Below the pieces are notes generated by a model, which saw nothing but the letters and a program-made list of their open reading frames with translations, was not told the DNA's origin and made no database searches. Shown piece after piece: positions 7,786-15,727 of a stretch of DNA of 64,000 nucleotides. The DNA is from Pseudoflavonifractor sp. MSJ-37 (lineage in GTDB: Bacteria; Bacillota; Clostridia; Oscillospirales; Oscillospiraceae). A program made the position numbers and the translations under genes. The DNA is taken from positions 248,001 through 312,000 of the forward strand of contig NZ_JAHLPP010000002.1 in NCBI RefSeq assembly GCF_018917965.1. The letters run 5' to 3'. The number at the start of each line of letters is the position of its first letter. The stretch's first letter is position 1.

Positions 7786-8991
7786 TCATCCCAGCAGGGC
7801 CGCCACATCCGGAAAGGGGGCGACGGCGTGGGGGAGGATCCCGTTCAGATAGGCGATCAGGATCCCATAGTTGGTGATAGGCACGCCCTGATCCCGGGCC
7901 GCCCGCTGGCGGGAGGCCATCTCGCGGGGGCCCAGCGTACAGCCGCCGCAGTGGATGACCATGGCATAGCCGCTCAGGTCCGCCGGGAACTTCCGGCCGG
8001 AGCAGAAGGTGAAGTCCGGCTCCACCCCCCGCTTGGCCCGGATCAGGCAGGGGAGCTTCCCGGTGCCGATGTCTCCGCATTGGCGATGGTGGGTACAGCC
8101 CTCCGCGATCAGCACCCGGTCCCCGTCCTTCAAGCGGTCGACGGCCCGCACTCCCGCCACGGTCAGGGGCAGATCTCCCTTGTACCGGGCCATGAGGATG
8201 GAGAAGGAGGTCAGGGACACCGCGGGCGGCACGATCCCGGCCACTTGGGCGAACGCCTGACTGTCCGTGATGACGAGCTTGGGCGGCTCCGCCAGCTTCT
8301 CCAGCGTCTGGGCCAGCTCCGTGTCCCGGCACACCAAGGCGGAGGCGCCCGCCTCCAGCACGTCCCGGATGGTCTGCTGCTGGGGGAGGATCAGGCGGCC
8401 CTTGGGGGCGGCCTTGTCGATGGGGACCACCAGCACCGCCGTGTCCCCCGGCTCCAGCAGATCGGAGACCAGAGGCCGCTCCTCCACGGCTCCGATGGCC
8501 GCCCGGGCGGCCGCCTCCTTCAGCTCGGTGATGTGGAGCCCGGTCTTCGCGCTGACCCAGAGGGCCTCGTCCGTCCCCTCCGGCACGGCGGGAAGGAGGT
8601 CGGCCTTGTTCCACGCCAGCAGGCAGGGGAGCTTCCGGTCCCGGATCTGTTCCCGGAGGGCCTCCATGGCGGGCCCAAGAGGCTCGGCGGCATCCGCCAC
8701 CAGGATAGCCAGATCGGTCCGGTCCAGCACCTGGCGGGCCTTCTCCACCCGCAGGGCCCCCAGCTCTCCCACGTCGTCGATGCCCGGGGTGTCGATGATC
8801 TGCACCGGACCTAGGGGCAGGAGCTCCATGGACTTGTACACCGGGTCGGTAGTGGTGCCCTCCACCGGGGAGACGATGGACAGGGCCTGTCCGGTGAAGG
8901 CGTTCACCAGACTGGACTTGCCCGCGTTCCGCCGACCGAAGAAGGCGATGTGGACCCGCTCGCCGGAGGGGGTCTCGTTGAGTCCGCTCAT
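7786..8991 (-). CDS. hydF: [FeFe] hydrogenase H-cluster maturation GTPase HydF
   Basis: The scaffold GTPase on which the two-iron subcluster of [FeFe] hydrogenase is assembled by HydE and HydG. The 401 residues carry G1 GRRNAGKSS (about 19-27), G3 DTPG, G4 NKAD, a central dimerisation region, and the C-terminal iron-sulfur ligands CTH followed about 50 residues later by HCGGC, matching the family CxH...HCxxC signature. It is the last gene of the order TM1266-hydE-hydG-hydF, 13 bp after hydG. No catalytic hydrogenase gene (hydA) lies inside this window. Confidence 0.95.
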   Translation of the reverse strand: MSGLNETPSGERVHIAFFGRRNAGKSSLVNAFTGQALSIVSPVEGTTTDPVYKSMELLPLGPVQIIDTPGIDDVGELGALRVEKARQVLDRTDLAILVADAAEPLGPAMEALREQIRDRKLPCLLAWNKADLLPAVPEGTDEALWVSAKTGLHITELKEAAARAAIGAVEERPLVSDLLEPGDTAVLVVPIDKAAPKGRLILPQQQTIRDVLEAGASALVCRDTELAQTLEKLAEPPKLVITDSQAFAQVAGIVPPAVSLTSFSILMARYKGDLPLTVAGVRAVDRLKDGDRVLIAEGCTHHRQCGDIGTGKLPCLIRAKRGVEPDFTFCSGRKFPADLSGYAMVIHCGGCTLGPREMASRQRAARDQGVPITNYGILIAYLNGILPHAVAPFPDVAALLG

Positions 8992-9004
8992 GCCGCTCCT
9001 CCTC

Positions 9005-10423
9005 TTAGAACCGGAAGTCCCGCTCGCCGTGGGCGATCCGTTCCAGCCGCTCCGTCACGATCTGCTTGACCTTTTCGTTGGGGATGCCGTCCAGCTGCTG
9101 GGCGATGACCCGGTCGCCCACGGCCCGGGTCTCAGGGGCGGCGTAGTCGGTCAGATACTCCTTCAGGGTCATCAGGGCGTTGGGGAGGCAGCAGTTCTGG
9201 ATCTGGCCGGACTTGCACAGGGACATGAACCGGTCGCCGGTGCGGCCCTCCCGGTAGCAGGCGGTGCAGAAGGAGGGCACATAGCCCAGCTCCATGAGCC
9301 AGCGGACCACCTCGTCCAGGCTCCGGCGGTCGGACACGTCGAACTGGGCGGAGTTGTCCTCCGGCGGCTCCTCCTCGGCATAGCCGCCCACGCTGGTGCG
9401 GGAGCCGCCGGAGATCTGGGAGATGCCCAGCTCCAGCACCCGCTCCCGGCTCTTCTGGCTCTCCCGGGTGGAGACAATCATGCCGGTGTAGGGCACCGCC
9501 ACCCGGATACAGGCCACGACCTTGGCGAAGATGTCATCGGAGATGCCGTTGTCGAAGGCGTCTGGGTCAATGTCGTCGGCGGGGCAGACCCGGGGGACGC
9601 TGATGGTGTGGGGGCCCACGCCGAACACGGCCTCCAGATGCTCGGCGTGCATGAGCAGGCCGGCAAACTCATAGCGGTAGCTCTCCAGCCCGAAGAGGAC
9701 GCCCAGGCCCACGTCGTCGATGCCGCCCTGCATGGCCCGGTCGTGGGCCTCGGTGTGGTAGGCGTAGTTGCTCTTGGGCCCGGTGGGGTGAAGCTTTTCA
9801 TAGCTCTCCTGATCATAGGTCTCCTGGAAGAGGATGTAGGTGCCGATGCCGGCCTCCTTCAGCTTCCGGTAGTCCTCCACCGTGGTGGCGGCGATGTTCA
9901 CGTTCACCCGGCGGATCGCGCCGTTCTTGTGCTGGATGGAGTAGATGGTCCGGATGGACTCCAGGATATACTCCAGCGGATTGTGGAGGGGGTCCTCGCC
10001 GGCCTCCAGGGCCAGACGCTTGTGCCCCATATCCTGGAGGGCGATGACCTCGGCCCGGATCTCGTCCTGGGTCAGCTTCTTCCGGGCGATGTGCTTGTTC
10101 TTGGCGTGGTAGGGACAGTAGAGACAGCCGTTCACGCAGTAATTGGACAGATAGAGCGGGGCGAACATGACGATGCGGTCGCCATAGAAGTCCTTTTTGA
10201 TCTGCCGGGCCAGCTCATCGATCTCCCGGTTCCGGTCCTCCAGCTCGCAGGCCAGCAGGACGGAGGCCTCCCGATGGGAGAGGCCCTTACGCAGGCGGGC
10301 TTTGTCCAGGATCGAACCGATCAGGGCGTCGTCGGTCTTGTGGGCATCGGCATAGGCCAGGCTCTCCAGGATCTCCTGATGGTCGATGAACTCCTGGGCT
10401 TTCATAGATCTGGGATCGTACAC
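9005..10423 (-). CDS. hydG: [FeFe] hydrogenase H-cluster radical SAM maturase HydG
   Basis: A radical-SAM tyrosine lyase that makes CO and cyanide ligands for the H-cluster. The protein has the HydG-type CX3CX2C cluster (YCVNGCLYCPYH) and the C-terminal second-cluster cysteines (CTACYREG...CKSG). I place the start at GTG 10423 because GAAAGGA lies 10 nt upstream and gives the usual N-terminus MYDPRSMKAQEFI, 472 residues. A TTG at 10432 would add three residues but sits almost on the ribosome site. It is 48 bp downstream of hydE in the maturation operon. Confidence 0.94.
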   Translation of the reverse strand: MYDPRSMKAQEFIDHQEILESLAYADAHKTDDALIGSILDKARLRKGLSHREASVLLACELEDRNREIDELARQIKKDFYGDRIVMFAPLYLSNYCVNGCLYCPYHAKNKHIARKKLTQDEIRAEVIALQDMGHKRLALEAGEDPLHNPLEYILESIRTIYSIQHKNGAIRRVNVNIAATTVEDYRKLKEAGIGTYILFQETYDQESYEKLHPTGPKSNYAYHTEAHDRAMQGGIDDVGLGVLFGLESYRYEFAGLLMHAEHLEAVFGVGPHTISVPRVCPADDIDPDAFDNGISDDIFAKVVACIRVAVPYTGMIVSTRESQKSRERVLELGISQISGGSRTSVGGYAEEEPPEDNSAQFDVSDRRSLDEVVRWLMELGYVPSFCTACYREGRTGDRFMSLCKSGQIQNCCLPNALMTLKEYLTDYAAPETRAVGDRVIAQQLDGIPNEKVKQIVTERLERIAHGERDFRF

Positions 10424-10470
10424 TTCGGTCAAGTCCTTTCTTATGGGTCAGCGCCGCATGGGCTTCCCCG

Positions 10471-11586
10471 TCAGATATTTTTATAGTCGGATGGATCGCG
10501 ATGCGCGGGCCGCAGAGGGGCAGGATGCGGGCACGGAGCCCGCTCCTGCCGGCCCGCCCGGTCTCCCCGGCCGACGACGACCTGATAGCCCGCCGAGGCC
10601 ATCCGGGCGGCCAGGCACTGGCGGCACTGGGCCGACTCGTCCCCGGTGCAGATCTTGTCGTCGTAGAGGGCGTATTTCTCCCGCACCGCCGTGGGGGAGA
10701 GGTTGGGCATACACACATTGGCTCCGGCCCGGATGCCCAGCTCCCGGCCCTGAGGGTGGATCGTCCCCAGCGCCGTGGTCGCCGGCAGGAGCACCGTGGG
10801 CAGCATCAGCCGGATCAGGCTCAGCAGGAACAGGGTCTGCTCCAGCGAGCCCCGGGGCCGGTCCCGGAAGGGGGTGTCGTGGTGGGGGATGAAGGGTCCG
10901 ATGCCCACCATGTCGGGCTGGAGTTCGTAGAGAAAGCACAGGTCCTCCGCCAGCTGCTCCTCCGTCTGGCCGGGGGAGCCCACCATGAAGCCCGCTCCCA
11001 CCTGGTACCCGATGTCCTTCAGGTCCCACAGGCATTTTTTCCGGTGCTCCGGGGACATCTCCGGGGGATGGAGGGTGCGGTAATGGGCGTCGTCCGCCGT
11101 CTCGTGCCGGAGGAGATAGCGCTCCGCCCCGGCGTCGAACCAGAGCTGGTAGACCGCCCGGCTGTGCTCGCCCACGGAGAGGGTCACGGCGCAGTCGGGC
11201 CAATCCGTCCGGATCGTCCGGACCAGATCCGCGATCCGCTCCGGCCCCCACTTTGGGTCCTCGCCCCCCTGAAGGACGAAGGTGCGGTAGCCCAGCATAT
11301 GCCCCTCCCGACAGCAGGAGAGGATCTGCTCCTCTGTCAGACGGTAGCGCTCCACATGGGCGTTGGAGCGCCGGATGCCGCAGTAGAGGCAGTCGTTCCG
11401 GCAGCAGTTGGTGAACTCGATCAGGCCCCGGATATACACGTCGGCACCGTAGCAGCGCCGACGGACGGCGTCGGCTCGGCGGGCGGCCTCTCGCTCCAGA
11501 TCCGGATCTCTGGCCCGGAGGAGGGAGGCGAACTCCGCTTTGGAGAGCCGATGCTCCCGCTCCAGCTTATCGAGCAGCGTTCTCAT
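10471..11586 (-). CDS. hydE: [FeFe] hydrogenase H-cluster radical SAM maturase HydE
   Basis: A radical-SAM enzyme acting with HydG and HydF in building the two-iron subcluster. The 371-residue protein shows the CX3CX2C cluster motif CCRNDCLYCGIRR, the VLQGGED substrate/SAM loop and GFMVGSPGQT. The ATG at 11586 follows GGAGG; a longer frame upstream overlaps the regulator and is rejected. Its start overlaps the end of the TM1266-type gene by 20 bp, implying coupled translation. The C-terminal tail after about residue 335 is Arg/Pro-rich and looks unconserved. Confidence 0.93.
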   Translation of the reverse strand: MRTLLDKLEREHRLSKAEFASLLRARDPDLEREAARRADAVRRRCYGADVYIRGLIEFTNCCRNDCLYCGIRRSNAHVERYRLTEEQILSCCREGHMLGYRTFVLQGGEDPKWGPERIADLVRTIRTDWPDCAVTLSVGEHSRAVYQLWFDAGAERYLLRHETADDAHYRTLHPPEMSPEHRKKCLWDLKDIGYQVGAGFMVGSPGQTEEQLAEDLCFLYELQPDMVGIGPFIPHHDTPFRDRPRGSLEQTLFLLSLIRLMLPTVLLPATTALGTIHPQGRELGIRAGANVCMPNLSPTAVREKYALYDDKICTGDESAQCRQCLAARMASAGYQVVVGRGDRAGRQERAPCPHPAPLRPAHRDPSDYKNI

Positions 11587-11842
11587 CGGCCTCCGGCAGC
11601 TTGGAGTAGACCGCCTTGCAGGTGACGCCGGACAGCATCCCAGCCTTGCCGGACAGGGTGCTGATGGCATCGGCGGGGGCATCCAGCACGATGCTGATCA
11701 GGTTGACCCCCCGCTGGCGGTAGGGGATGCCCATCCGCCCGATGATATAGTCCTTGTAGTCGTGGAGGATCTTGTTCAGGGGCTCCACCGAGTCGGGATC
11801 CTCCACCACCAGGCCCAGCAGGGCCACACGATCTGCTTCCAT
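11567..11842 (-). CDS. TM1266-type putative iron-only hydrogenase system regulator
   Basis: A 91-residue ferredoxin-fold (ACT/NikR-C-like) protein of the TM1266 family, which is found next to [FeFe]-hydrogenase maturation genes. It opens with LLGLVVEDPDSVEPLNKILHDY and contains RMGIPYRQRGVNLISIVLDAP; no DNA-binding domain is visible. The start at 11842 follows GAAAGGAG. It is the first gene of the hyd operon, overlaps hydE by 20 bp and has its own promoter and leader. Function is by family only; the ligand is unknown. Confidence 0.85.
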   Translation of the reverse strand: MEADRVALLGLVVEDPDSVEPLNKILHDYKDYIIGRMGIPYRQRGVNLISIVLDAPADAISTLSGKAGMLSGVTCKAVYSKLPEADENAAR

Positions 11843-11874
11843 ATCTGTTCTCCTTTCTCCGCGCTCCGCGGGAC

Positions 11875-11901
11875 AAAAAACGCGCCCCGAAAAAGGGCGC
11901 G
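11875..11901 (-). promoter_or_regulatory. Intrinsic terminator inside the hyd operon leader (possible attenuator)
   Basis: On the minus strand CGCGCCC (11901-11895) pairs with GGGCGCG (11887-11881), followed directly by six T (11880-11875). It lies between the promoter at 11989-12017 and the first gene at 11842, in a leader of about 140 nt, so RNA polymerase must read through it to express the operon. Confidence 0.6.
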
Positions 11902-11988
11902 CGCTACCATAGGGCCGGCACGGCCCCGCTCTCGTCACGTCCCTTCCCCGTCAGGATCGGATCCTTCCGCGTCAGCGATGTCTCTTCT

Positions 11989-12017
11989 ATTATACTGGCC
12001 AGTCTTGTTTTTGTAAA
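11989..12017 (-). promoter_or_regulatory. Promoter of the hyd maturation operon
   Basis: Minus-strand -35 TTTACA (12017-12012), 17 bp spacer, -10 TATAAT (11994-11989). This is one of the best sigma-A-type matches in the window. Confidence 0.8.
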
Positions 12018-12043
12018 GCATTTCCGGATCCAAATGGACAAAG

Positions 12044-12072
12044 TTGCGTTTCCGCCCGGGTCGTGCTATGAT
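12044..12072 (+). promoter_or_regulatory. Promoter of apbE
   Basis: TTGCGT (12044-12049), 17 bp, TATGAT (12067-12072), about 70 bp before the apbE start and divergent from the hyd promoter. Confidence 0.5.
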
Positions 12073-12142
12073 AGGTCTCGCAAAGTTAGTATCCACTAAC
12101 CTTCGGTCCGACTACACGTCCCTCGAAAGGAGCCCGTCCCTT

Positions 12143-13198
12143 ATGCGATCCATCCGCCTGTTCCCGGCCTTCCTGGCCACCCTTGCCCTCACTGCCTGTG
12201 CTCCGTCCACGCCGTCCGCCTCCTCCGCCGCCCCGGAGACGGAGCCGGTCCGGTCTGAGCTCTTCGCCATGGACACTGTCATGGACCTGACCGTCTATGG
12301 GACGGATCCGGCGGAGGGGGAGGCCCTCCTCGCCGACGCAGAGGCGGAGATCCGGCATCTGGAGGGCCTCCTGTCCGTCACCGATCCGGACAGCGAGATC
12401 TACGCCGCCGACCACAGCGGCGGCGTCCCCGTCCCTCTGTCCGAGGATACGGCGGATCTGGTGGCACAGGCCCTGACGCTGTGTGAGCGCACCGGCGGGG
12501 CGCTGGACATCAGCATCTATCCGGTGGTGCGGGCCTGGGGCTTCACCACCGTGGACTACCGGGTGCCGGGGGAGGAGGAGCTCCAAAGCCTGCTCCGGGC
12601 CGTGGACTGGACCCGGATCCGGCTGGATGGGGACCGGCTCACCGTCCCGGACGGCATGGAGATCGACCTGGGGGCCGTGGCCAAGGGCTATACCGGCGAC
12701 CGGCTCATGGACCTGTTCCGGGACCGGGGCGTGACCTCCGCTCTGGTGAGCCTGGGGGGCAACATCCAGGCTCTGGGCTCTAAGCCGGACGGCTCCGCCT
12801 GGCGGGTGGCCCTCCAGGACCCGGACGGGGACGGCTATGCCGGCGTGGTGGAGCTCCGGGACGAGGCCGCGATCACCTCCGGCGGCTATGAGCGGTACTT
12901 CGAGGAAAACGGCGTCCGCTACTGGCACATCATCGACCCGGCGGACGGCCATCCCGCCCGGTCCGGCGTGGCCTCCGCCACGATCGTCGGCCCCTCCGGC
13001 ATAGAGGGGGACGCCCTGTCCACCGCCCTCTTCCTCCTGGGGCCGGAGAGGGCCGCCGACTGCTGGCGGGCCAACGACGGCTTCGACTACGTCCTCCTGC
13101 TGGAGGACGGCACCGTCCAGATCTCCGAGGGGCTGGAGGACCGCTTCTCCCTCTATGGGGACTGGGAGGGACGGGACCTGACCGTCATCCGCCGCTGA
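12143..13198 (+). CDS. apbE: FAD:protein FMN transferase, ApbE lipoprotein
   Basis: An extracytoplasmic enzyme that attaches FMN covalently to Thr residues of membrane redox proteins such as Rnf/Nqr subunits. The 351 residues start with a lipoprotein signal (charged MRSIR, hydrophobic core, lipobox LTAC at about 15-18), then the flavin-site segments LDISIYPVVRAWGF, VSLGGNIQALG and ITSGGYERYF, and the C-terminal HIIDPADG...GIEGDALSTALF. ATG 12143 follows GAAAGGAG. It is monocistronic and divergent from the hydrogenase maturation operon. Confidence 0.93.
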   Translation: MRSIRLFPAFLATLALTACAPSTPSASSAAPETEPVRSELFAMDTVMDLTVYGTDPAEGEALLADAEAEIRHLEGLLSVTDPDSEIYAADHSGGVPVPLSEDTADLVAQALTLCERTGGALDISIYPVVRAWGFTTVDYRVPGEEELQSLLRAVDWTRIRLDGDRLTVPDGMEIDLGAVAKGYTGDRLMDLFRDRGVTSALVSLGGNIQALGSKPDGSAWRVALQDPDGDGYAGVVELRDEAAITSGGYERYFEENGVRYWHIIDPADGHPARSGVASATIVGPSGIEGDALSTALFLLGPERAADCWRANDGFDYVLLLEDGTVQISEGLEDRFSLYGDWEGRDLTVIRR

Positions 13199-13312
13199 CT
13201 CCATTGGTCCCAGATAGACGGGCCGCCGGATCCATGATCTCCCTTTTACCCTAAGTGTTGATATAAGCCTATCCGCCAATCCCTCCGTCGATTTGACGGA
13301 AAATGGGCATAG

Positions 13313-13345
13313 AAAAAGGACAGTCGACTTCTCGGCTGTCCTTTC
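13313..13345 (-). terminator. Terminator of the low-GC sigma factor operon
   Basis: AAAGGACAGTCGA (13315-13327) pairs with TCGGCTGTCCTTT (13331-13343) with one G-U pair; on the minus strand the stem is followed by T-rich sequence. It lies about 20 bp past the stop of the 190-residue gene. Confidence 0.75.
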
Positions 13346-13363
13346 GATATGAAGATAGCTCAT

Positions 13364-13936
13364 TCAGTTTGCGGCAGGGTCTTGTTCTGATACTTCTTCA
13401 CCAGAAGTTTGGTTATTGGGGAGTGGGCCATACCCGTCTGGGTTTCCGTCGAGGTCTGTGCTATGATAGTTTTCATACAACCAGTATTTCCCGCCAATCC
13501 CAACGACGATGTTTTCGCCATATTGATAAACTTCTGCGCCAACAATAGGGTGATTTGCCTGGAAGTTTTCTTTGGGTATCCCGTCCAAATAATTACCTGC
13601 GTCATTTGTGCCTTGGAAGTTGGTAACATCACTTTCAATGACGCCTAAATAAACAAAATCGTCTTTCAATTCGTTGAACGATGTTTGCGAAGTGGACTGC
13701 TTATACAAGGTGTCATTAACATAAATCATCGGTGCCGCATCTGCTATACCCGGAGTAGTAACACTATTGTTGTGGAGAAAAAAGGGAATTGCCGCAACGC
13801 ATACTAAAGCCAAACAAGCTGCAACCGCTCCCCATTTAGCCCAGACGGGCTTCTTTGCTTTTTGATATACCCTTGCCTCGCTGACATATTTCTCATTGAT
13901 ATCGCCGAGGACTTCATACAGTTTTTCGTTAGTCAT
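13364..13936 (-). CDS. Single-pass membrane protein, partner of the ECF sigma factor
   Basis: A 190-residue protein with a short N-terminal cytoplasmic segment (MTNEKLYEVLGDINEKYV), one membrane helix (about 36-54, VAACLALVCVAAIPFF) and an extracytoplasmic domain with aromatic-rich GGKYWLYENY. Its start overlaps the sigma gene by ATGA, the usual layout of an anti-sigma factor, so an anti-sigma or sensor role is inferred; I do not recognise a known anti-sigma domain. AT content is clearly higher than in neighbouring genes, suggesting acquisition by transfer. Confidence 0.7.
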   Translation of the reverse strand: MTNEKLYEVLGDINEKYVSEARVYQKAKKPVWAKWGAVAACLALVCVAAIPFFLHNNSVTTPGIADAAPMIYVNDTLYKQSTSQTSFNELKDDFVYLGVIESDVTNFQGTNDAGNYLDGIPKENFQANHPIVGAEVYQYGENIVVGIGGKYWLYENYHSTDLDGNPDGYGPLPNNQTSGEEVSEQDPAAN

Positions 13937-14493
13937 AGTTCAAAGCCCCTTTCTAAAAGGTAGTTGTGTAGTTTAAGGCGGAGGCGGTTAAGGGCCATTG
14001 ATACTGCCCCATCATTCATGCCGTGCCGGATAGCAATTTCTGAAATGCTATCGGTGTACCAGTATCGGCTGATGAAAATACTTCTTTTCTCTGGATAAAG
14101 ACTATCCAGAAATGTATCAATGGCTTTCGTGAGTTCCTTTTGGTCAAATACCTGTTCAACATCATCCTTGCCAGATACCAGGTCTGAAAGTTCCTCCAAA
14201 ACCACAGGCAACTCTCCGCCGCCTCGTTTGTCGGCAGTGTTATGCTTGTATCGGTTAAACGATAAGTTGCGGACTATTTTCCCAAGGAACGTAGATAGAA
14301 TGCTCGGTCTATGCGGTGGCATGGAGTTCCATGCGTTCAAGTATGTATCGTTCACGCATTCCTCTGTGTCCTCATGGTTGCCCAGTATGTTCTTGGCAAT
14401 CGAGGTACAGTAGCTTCCATACTTGTCTGCTGTTGCGGGGATTGCCTGCTCATTCCTATCCCAGTATAACTGGACTATCTTTGCGTCATCCAT
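13933..14493 (-). CDS. ECF-type RNA polymerase sigma factor (sigma-70 family)
   Basis: A 186-residue extracytoplasmic-function sigma factor. Region 2 covers about 10-75 (YCTSIAKNILGNHEDTEECVNDTYLNAWNSMPP); region 4 covers about 125-180 (LDSLYPEKRSIFISRYWYTDSISEIAIRHGMNDGAVSMALNRLRLKL). It probably directs transcription of its own operon and a small regulon. The gene is AT-rich by local standards and followed with a 4-bp overlap by a membrane protein gene. The upstream gap is also AT-rich, so the whole 13.3-14.6 kb block looks foreign. Confidence 0.88.
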   Translation of the reverse strand: MDDAKIVQLYWDRNEQAIPATADKYGSYCTSIAKNILGNHEDTEECVNDTYLNAWNSMPPHRPSILSTFLGKIVRNLSFNRYKHNTADKRGGGELPVVLEELSDLVSGKDDVEQVFDQKELTKAIDTFLDSLYPEKRSIFISRYWYTDSISEIAIRHGMNDGAVSMALNRLRLKLHNYLLERGFEL

Positions 14494-14745
14494 CAGTGTT
14501 CACCTCACTTTCAAATTTACCCTTTCACCTATATACACAACTTTTGAACTCAAATCTCACACATTTTTTCAAATATTTTTCTATCCCATAATACCACAAT
14601 ATTCTACAATTTAGGTATGAAAAAATGCCGAAGCTGACTTCGGCTCTTTTCGGTATCCAGTATCGGTTAAGTGCGTGATTTAGTGAAATCACCGGAGTTC
14701 TACCCTATCCACACAAAAGGTAAAAGGGAATCCATGATATCTTAA
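14494..14745. other. AT-rich gene-free stretch with one small hairpin
   Basis: This AT-rich stretch presumably holds the promoter of the minus-strand sigma gene, but I cannot place it with confidence. A small hairpin GCCGAAG (14627-14633) with CTTCGGC (14638-14644), flanked by A-run and T-run, could terminate in either direction. An imperfect palindrome GTGATTT/AAATCAC lies near 14670-14690. No gene is visible. Confidence 0.5.
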
Positions 14746-14774
14746 AAGACAAGCGCCGGAAACTCTGGTATAAT
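14746..14774 (+). promoter_or_regulatory. Promoter of the amidase gene
   Basis: AAGACA (14746-14751), 17 bp, consensus TATAAT (14769-14774), 37 bp before the start codon. Confidence 0.6.
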
Positions 14775-14810
14775 GGGAGGATACCACGAGACGAGAGGAG
14801 ACGGCTCCAA

Positions 14811-15503
14811 ATGGCACAGACGAAGGGCGGAAAGCGGGTCGCGGCCCGGGGGAAGCGGCAGAAGGACAGCGGCAGGAGGATGTTCCTGATCCCAGCGGCG
14901 CTAGCCGCGCTGGTGGCAGTCCTGCTGGGGGTGAAGTTCCTCCTGGCCCGGACCGGCCGTGAGGAGGCAGGCGGCCCCACGCCCCCCTCCTGGGTGACGC
15001 AGGAGCTCCTGCCGGTGAATCCCTGGTCCCGGCCCGGCACCAAGCTGGAACAGGTCGACGGCGTGGTGGTCCACTATGTGGGCAACCCCGGCACCTCCGC
15101 GGAGCAGAACCGGAGCTTCTTCGCCGGTCTGGCAGACCAGACCGCCCCGGCGGAGGGGGAGGTCGACACCAATACCTACGCCAGCAGTCACTTTCTGATC
15201 GGTCTGGACGGGGAGATCATCCAGTGTGTCCCGCTGGACGAGTGGGCCTACTGCTCCAACCGGCGGAACGAGGACACGATCTCCATCGAGTGCTGTCATC
15301 CCGACGAGGAGGGGCAGTTCACCGAGGCCACCTACCAGTCCCTGCTGAAGCTGGTCCACTGGCTCCAGGAGGAGTACCACCTGAGCGGGGACCAGATCAT
15401 CCGCCACTACGACGTGACGGGCAAGGAGTGCCCCCGGTACTACGTGACCCACCCGGATGCTTGGGCGCAGTTCAAGGAGGATCTGGCGAACGAAGCGGAC
15501 TAA
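14811..15503 (+). CDS. Membrane-anchored N-acetylmuramoyl-L-alanine amidase (Amidase_2)
   Basis: A peptidoglycan amidase that cuts between MurNAc and the stem peptide. The 230 residues have a basic cytoplasmic N-terminus, one membrane anchor (about 25-46) and an extracytoplasmic amidase_2 domain. Zinc-site candidates are the His of VVHYVGN and the HYDVTGKECP motif near the C-terminus; the ASSHFLIGLDGEIIQC segment is typical. ATG 14811 follows GAGAGGAG. It is monocistronic. A role in cell-wall turnover or sporulation is possible; nothing in the neighbourhood decides it. Confidence 0.88.
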   Translation: MAQTKGGKRVAARGKRQKDSGRRMFLIPAALAALVAVLLGVKFLLARTGREEAGGPTPPSWVTQELLPVNPWSRPGTKLEQVDGVVVHYVGNPGTSAEQNRSFFAGLADQTAPAEGEVDTNTYASSHFLIGLDGEIIQCVPLDEWAYCSNRRNEDTISIECCHPDEEGQFTEATYQSLLKLVHWLQEEYHLSGDQIIRHYDVTGKECPRYYVTHPDAWAQFKEDLANEAD

Positions 15504-15560
15504 CATCTTGAAGTCACGACATCACGAAGGGCGGTAGAACGGCAGAGGAGGAGGATCGAT

Positions 15561-15647
15561 GTGCCTCTCCTTCGCGCCGTTGGAACGATGCTGACAATGC
15601 TTGGGACCTTTTTCACCACGGCCACGGTCTGCCTCGACCGTGAATAA
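15561..15647 (+). CDS. Possible 28-residue hydrophobic peptide
   Basis: GTG at 15561 follows GAGGAGGAGGA by 5 nt and opens a frame encoding MPLLRAVGTMLTMLGTFF followed by TTATVCLDRE, ending TAA at 15645-15647. The middle could span a membrane once. A strong terminator follows three bases later, making a complete tiny transcription unit. It vaguely resembles small holin-like peptides, but the resemblance is weak, and an overlapping ATG at 15559 in another frame gives only 11 residues. Confidence 0.35.
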   Translation: MPLLRAVGTMLTMLGTFFTTATVCLDRE

Positions 15648-15649
15648 GG

Positions 15650-15692
15650 ACAGGCAGGTATGACGGTGTGGGTCATACCTGCCTGCTTTTTG
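15650..15692 (+). terminator. Strong intrinsic terminator
   Basis: AGGCAGGTATGAC (15652-15664) pairs perfectly with GTCATACCTGCCT (15672-15684), followed by GCTTTTTG. It closes the amidase or small-peptide transcript and faces the convergent membrane-protein gene. Confidence 0.85.
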
Positions 15693-15727
15693 TTTTCGAT
15701 GATAAACGCATCCAAAGGTGAGCCCTG

